A stretch of 64,000 bases of DNA, taken from positions 8,570,447 through 8,634,446 of the forward strand of contig NW_023998421.1 in assembly GCF_014805625.2 (NCBI RefSeq), written 5' to 3'. Made by a program: the position numbers and the translations under genes. The notes below the pieces were generated by a model. It had not been told where the DNA came from. It was given only the letters and a program-made list of their open reading frames with translations, and made no database searches. Shown in pieces: positions 59,943 to 64,000 of this stretch (the stretch's first letter is position 1; each line of letters opens with the position of its first letter). Source of the stretch: Glossina fuscipes (taxonomy: Eukaryota > Arthropoda > Insecta > Diptera > Glossinidae).

Positions 59943-60335
59943 ATGAGTATTCCGGAGAGTGTCTATCACATTATGGACCAAGTTGCTGAGATTGTAGAAC
60001 GTTGCAATAAAATTAAGAGATTGATCGAAACAACTTCTGATCGCGATCAGCTATTGCAATTCATGAACGAATTGAACAATTGTGATCTTAAGTTGGACGT
60101 TCTATTGGATGACGTAAGAAGCATACAGGTTGAAACGTTACCGAAATACGAATTTTCTTCCGCATCAAATGATGGGAGCGAACAATGTTGTGCTGTATGT
60201 CTGAATGATTTTCAATTGAATGAAATTATACGTAAGCTGCCCTGTGCTCATGATTTCCACTCTGATTGTGTGGACAAATGGATAAAATTGCACCAAACTT
60301 GTCCTATGTGCCGGGCATGTACGTTTGATGGTTAG
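59943..60335 (+). CDS. RING-H2 finger protein (probable E3 ubiquitin ligase), tandem copy 2
   Basis: 130 residues, exactly the length of copy 1, so no indels separate them. RING-H2 ligands sit at the same residues (C83, C86, C101, H103, H106, C109, C120, C123); W113 and P121 kept. Counting by eye, residues 82-130 match copy 1 at 43 of 49 positions, whereas residues 1-81 match at only 33 of 81. The N-terminal half keeps an MSIxES start, a KRLIETT motif and a LPKYEFSS linker before the RING. Soluble protein, no signal. Its promoter, leader and 3' end are homologous to copy 1. Expected role: E2 binding and ubiquitin transfer; substrate unknown. Confidence 0.85.
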   Translation: MSIPESVYHIMDQVAEIVERCNKIKRLIETTSDRDQLLQFMNELNNCDLKLDVLLDDVRSIQVETLPKYEFSSASNDGSEQCCAVCLNDFQLNEIIRKLPCAHDFHSDCVDKWIKLHQTCPMCRACTFDG

Positions 60336-60442
60336 AATAATTTTTTAAGAAAAGAAAATTTCAAAATAATTTTAAATTTAAGAGATCATCTTATAGGCCT
60401 GCAATGTAAATAGCATTGTGCTTCTAATGTTAGTTAGCATTA

Positions 60443-60448
60443 AATAAA
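60443..60448 (+). terminator. AATAAA polyadenylation signal of RING-H2 gene 2
   Basis: Canonical hexamer 107 nt after the stop codon, in the same context as for gene 1. Confidence 0.75.
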
Positions 60449-60504
60449 GAAATTATAAAATTTTATATTGTTTCTATCGGTTTAATTATTACACTGTCCG
60501 CCAC

Positions 60505-60770
60505 TTGTGCCAGGGTATGTTGTCTTTGTGTGGATGTATGCTACACACAGAAGGACAGAAAATAATTCTGAATCGATTTAGGCTTGTCTGTCCGTTCTTT
60601 TTTTTTTTTTTTTGTTGAACTTACAAGTGTCGCAATTTTGGAGACATTTTGTTCAAGTTTGTTATGCCAATATGTTTGGCCTAAGGACTGACGCTTCTAT
60701 ACTTCCTATATATCAACATATTTTGAAAAGCCGTTATATGATTAAGTATAATGTGATACAGGGTATGTAT
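60505..60770 (+). repeat. Dispersed repeat family A copy after RING-H2 gene 2
   Basis: GTGTGGATGTATGCTACACA, AATTCTGAATCGATTTAGGC, TTGTCTGTCCGTTC followed by a T-run, GTCGCAATTTTGGAGACATT, TTGGCCTAAGGACTGACG, TTTTGAAAAGCCGTTATATG. Confidence 0.8.
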
Positions 60771-60839
60771 TAGTGGGCTACGATCCGCTACCGTGTTTCC
60801 CCTTGTTATACCCACCGCCGAAGGATGATGAGTATATAA

Positions 60840-61230
60840 ATTTATTTATTGCAACGCCTAAAAGTTAGCTTCGAAGACGCCAAAGAGTATATGTATTCCT
60901 AATCAGCATCAAATTTTGAATCGATGTAAGCGTTTTCGTTTATGTAACCTGTGCGTTGTAAACCTTCTGCTGGCACGCAGGTTCTTGTTAATATGGTCCA
61001 AGCCCCAAAAAGCATATAAATTCTTGGCCACTTTCAAATTCGGAATGCAACTTGCGCATACCCGTCTGCTTGTCTGTCCGTGTGAGAAATTGTGGTAAAC
61101 AGCTGTGGTAAACCTTCTCACGTTCGTAAAAATGAAGACATCGCCTATAAGCTTGTGGGAGAATGTGAAAATTACCCAAACTTTTCATAGACCAAGTCTA
61201 CAACGCCCACACGTTCACACAACAACAGCA
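60840..61230 (+). repeat. Dispersed repeat family B copy
   Basis: GCCCCAAAAAGCATATAAAT, TTGGCCACTTTCAAATTCGG, CGTCTGCTTGTCTGTCCGTG, GAAGACATCGCCTATAAGC and GACCAAGTCTACAACGCCCA; matches parts of the copy at 11,150-11,825. AACAGCTGTGGTAAACCTTC partly repeats TGTAAACCTTCTGC upstream. Confidence 0.5.
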
Positions 61231-62137
61231 GTGTAGTTCTTTTTCGTCCTTCTATGGACTTTCTATTATTTAAATTCGTCAATAAGTGAATGAATTCCAA
61301 TCTTCGCCAATATTTTTGCAAAATCGGAAGAGATAATCCAAGTATACACTTTCTCCGGCAAAACGTCTGAAACCAAAAAATTAATAAATTAAAAAATCTT
61401 AAATATAATTTTCGCCTTTTTTAAATCTAGCTGTATATAGGCATTGTCAAGGACGCGGATTGCTTTTTTTGCATATAAACCACCGAAGTCTACTCGTTTT
61501 AATTTCATCTGCATCTTTCGTAAAACATTTGTCTGAGAAGACGTTTCGCCTGCTAATGTCTAAGTCAAGTTTTATTACAATTTGGTTTTGAAATTTTTTT
61601 CGCAAAAAACTCTTCTTATAAGACCAGAGTGAATTGTAGGCAGAAGACTTGTAACAATTAGACGAGAGGCATGATTTCCTCCAGGGTTCGAACTTCCAGA
61701 GTAATTAGGTCTACATTTAATGAGAATATAGATAAATTTCGTTCGATTGCAAGTGGCGTTGATGGGGCGGTATATGTAATAGCACTGCTGTAAGATGATT
61801 TATTTAAAGTAGAAGGTTGCAGGAATTTTTTTGAAAAAAATCGCTAACCCATCATATTCTCCCTTTGTAAATTAATGTGATAAATTTATATCGGATGGGA
61901 CAAGTTGAAACGAAAATTGTGTCTTTATTTGGCCCTGATATGGCGACAAAATCTAATTTGTAATTTGTCTTAGCGGCTGAAAAGTAATAAAATCTTGAAA
62001 ATGTGTATTATATGCTATATGTGTATGTGTGCTATAGCAGTTGACGTTTCGAACATCCTCCAGTAGAAGAGTTTTCATGAAAAATTTGCCTTCGCATGAA
62101 AAGAATGTAAAATTTTTGGTGTATTATCACGAAATGA
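61231..62137. other. Non-coding region, no gene seen
   Basis: AT-rich; no repeat, RNA gene or coding frame supported. Confidence 0.4.
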
Positions 62138-62536
62138 ACGAATAACTGTATTAGGTGAAGTTGCATACCTAATAGTCGACCTTGCCCAAGTGTAACGTTT
62201 TTAAGTCATTTTATATCCTACATTCTAGTGGCACAATTATGCACAAGTTGGGGAAGAAGGTATATGACATCCGGAATAACTTTATGCACTTGCTTACATT
62301 AATCATTTCGCGAAATGATCTAAGCTTGTCTGCCCATCCGTTCGTCCTTCCATGTATTTTTGTGTTTAAGCTACAGATCGCAATTTATGAGAAATATCGA
62401 TAAAATTTGGTACATCGGCATGTTTTGGCCCAAGCACGAAGATGTTTTGAAGATGTTTCGGACGCGAGTAGTTTTTTGTTATTATATGAATAACTGCATT
62501 AGATGAAGTGGCTTAAGGTACATAATGGCCGGCCTT
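62138..62536 (+). repeat. Family A copy flanked by direct repeats
   Basis: The body at about 62,270-62,490 reads TAAGCTTGTCTGCCCATCC, AAGCTACAGATCGCAATTTA, GGCATGTTTTGGCCCAAGCA. About 50 bp before and after are direct repeats: GAATAACTGTATTAGGTGAA (62,140) and GAATAACTGCATTAGATGAA (62,488), each followed by a CCTTG-containing tail. This is either two tandem copies with the first reduced to its 3' end, or a duplicated unit of about 348 bp. Confidence 0.6.
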
Positions 62537-64000
62537 GTGTTACATACGAATATTTAATTGCTCGACAAGTATATTGTGCATCATATGACTTGCTCTCTCG
62601 CTACGTAGGTTGGTATATGTTACAATTTGGGTATGTTGTAATGCTCTTCTCAAGAGATACATTCATTTTGCCAAATTTTTATCCTTTTTTTTTTTTTTTG
62701 CATGATTGCATGGAATATTATAACGTTAAACATACATATCATATAAATTCTTTAACAACTAACCGAGACACGCATGTGAAAAACTTAGTCAGTAAGCACG
62801 TTCTTGTACATGTTTTCTATCACTATAATGGTAATTTACTAATGGTATGGAGTACATTTTTCCAACTTGCGGAATACGCTTAACATTCCTATTCAATCCA
62901 TTGACAACACCATTGTATATCACCACCGTTGCAAAAACGCACGACTTCGTACATGTTTGCGTTGGTCGTTGTTGAAGCATTAATCGCATGTATTTTTTTT
63001 CGCCAGTAAATAATCCTTAGCGATATGACAAAAAGGATTTTATAATTATCGCAATAAAATCACATAAGTTAGAAGGCATTTTATTGTTTGCTGTGCTCGT
63101 GAGGTAAACAGTTTGTTTTATAATAAAATTGATGTTGGAAAATTTTATTGACAATTGCTGCGAAAGCAATGACAAAAAATATGTACTATATCTTAAGAAT
63201 GGTGACCGGTCACAACATCGGAATACGGCCATAAGTCGACGTTTTGAGCAATCTCCTTGCAAGATGAAGCGAAGATTCATTCAGTCACTCAGTTCAATAT
63301 AGAAAACGTATCTCATCCGCGCAAGAGTTTATAGGTCTTCGTATCGTTATATCCGTGTCCCTCTGCATTAAAGTACCGCTTTTATCTATTTACATGCCAC
63401 TTGTTGCCACTCGTGAGCGAATCTTTAGTCCGATTTAGTTGATTTTTAAAAAACGTGAGGTAAGGTTTAACAAGACATTCACGAGGCAAAGCTATAAACG
63501 AAAACATTTGCTATTTTGAGATCACAGTTTTAAAAAGAAAAGGATATTTTTAGTATTCTCTTAATCGTGGGCGGGCCACGAAGCAAATTTAGTCCATCCG
63601 ACAAGAAAGAACTCCAACCAATTCAGTTTACTCATGCAAGGGCTTGATTTTGCAGTAAAAGAACAATCGACCAAGAAGGAAAAGTAAAGCACTTACCCCA
63701 ATCATGATGATTAGGAACATGCACACACTACAGGGTTCCTATGCACATTTCTGCACTCTGCAAATACTAACACATAAATAATATATTCCTTCTGATGGGT
63801 ACACAAACAGCTATTATATGCTTGGCCTTATTAAAAGTGAGATGAGCTTTTAGCAATAGTGGTATGATCGTTGGCAAAAGCACATGCTCTACGAAGCAAT
63901 ATAAGGTTTACAACCACTCAACAAATAGTAAGCCGTATATGTTGCGTTTGCTTTTCTTTTATATATAAAATATGAATATGTGTGTGCATATATATGTGAT
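62537..64000. other. Non-coding window end, no gene seen
   Basis: A T-run lies near 62,685-62,699. A minus-strand TGGG|GTAAGT splice-donor-like site is at 63,696/63,697 after a MFLIIMIG-like frame, but nothing confirms an exon. Confidence 0.4.

Larger units (their letters stand above)
59388..60770 (+). repeat. Segmental duplication, unit 2 (RING-H2 gene block)
   Basis: Second copy of the block at 57,338-58,705; see that entry for shared anchors. It carries an extra ACAGGGTCTTAAGTGTTGG-type insertion near 59,615-59,635 relative to unit 1. Confidence 0.85.

Noticed and set aside
61684..61695. GGTTCGAACTTCC, resembling a tRNA B box
   Set aside because: No A box at the proper distance and no cloverleaf could be drawn.
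63690..63770. Minus-strand splice-donor-like GGGGTAAGT after a hydrophobic MFLIIMIG frame
   Set aside because: Only a few codons, no supported acceptor or further exons inside the window.
1..64000. Search for CRISPR arrays, operons, phage or bacterial defence systems
   Set aside because: The sequence is clearly eukaryotic: no spaced direct-repeat array, no compact gene clusters, no bacterial translation signals.

Overview
This is an AT-rich, gene-poor stretch of a eukaryotic nuclear genome, most likely a higher fly (Diptera; a tephritid-like fruit fly is my guess). The reasons are an insect-type CR1-clade non-LTR retrotransposon with a PHD-finger ORF1, decayed relatives of it and of mariner, a swarm of short dispersed repeats of a kind I associate with fly genomes, TATA plus TTCAGT-initiator core promoters, AATAAA polyadenylation signals, and a secreted cysteine-rich peptide with a furin-type propeptide. 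There are no operons, ribosome-binding sites or CRISPR arrays. The species is inference only.

Layout. 1-2.1 kb is non-coding. 2.15-6.71 kb is a nearly full-length CR1-like element: ORF1 is intact, but ORF2 is broken by one in-frame deletion and one frame-shifting deletion in the reverse transcriptase. 6.7-24.5 kb is non-coding and repeat-rich, with a 148-bp MITE-like element flanked by TAA, a 107-bp tandem duplication, an antisense CR1 reverse-transcriptase fossil and many copies of dispersed repeat families A and B. 24.56-26.0 kb holds an intronless gene for a 481-residue lysine-rich protein that I do not recognise. A possible two-exon small gene lies at 27.5-27.8 kb and a mariner fossil at 29.2-29.5 kb. 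The 29.5-39.8 kb stretch shows no gene I can support. At 39.85-40.09 kb, on the minus strand, is a gene for an 80-residue secreted precursor ending in a short six-cysteine (CS-alpha-beta / defensin-like) peptide. 40.1-55.3 kb is again repeats and unassigned sequence.

The most structured part is 55.3-60.8 kb. Two 130-codon RING-H2 genes stand in tandem, each inside a duplicated block of about 1.37 kb that carries the same promoter (palindrome, TATA box, initiator), 3' end and downstream family-A repeat. A third copy, inverted and cut off after a few codons, lies 1.2 kb upstream, so the live and dead promoters point away from each other. The RING domains are about 88% identical and the N-terminal halves only about 41%, which suggests E3-ligase-like proteins with fast-evolving substrate or partner regions.

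The genes do not form an evident pathway. The best candidates for something undescribed are the young RING-H2 cluster with its conserved 16-bp promoter palindrome, the unusually short-looped defensin-like peptide, and the orphan lysine-rich protein.
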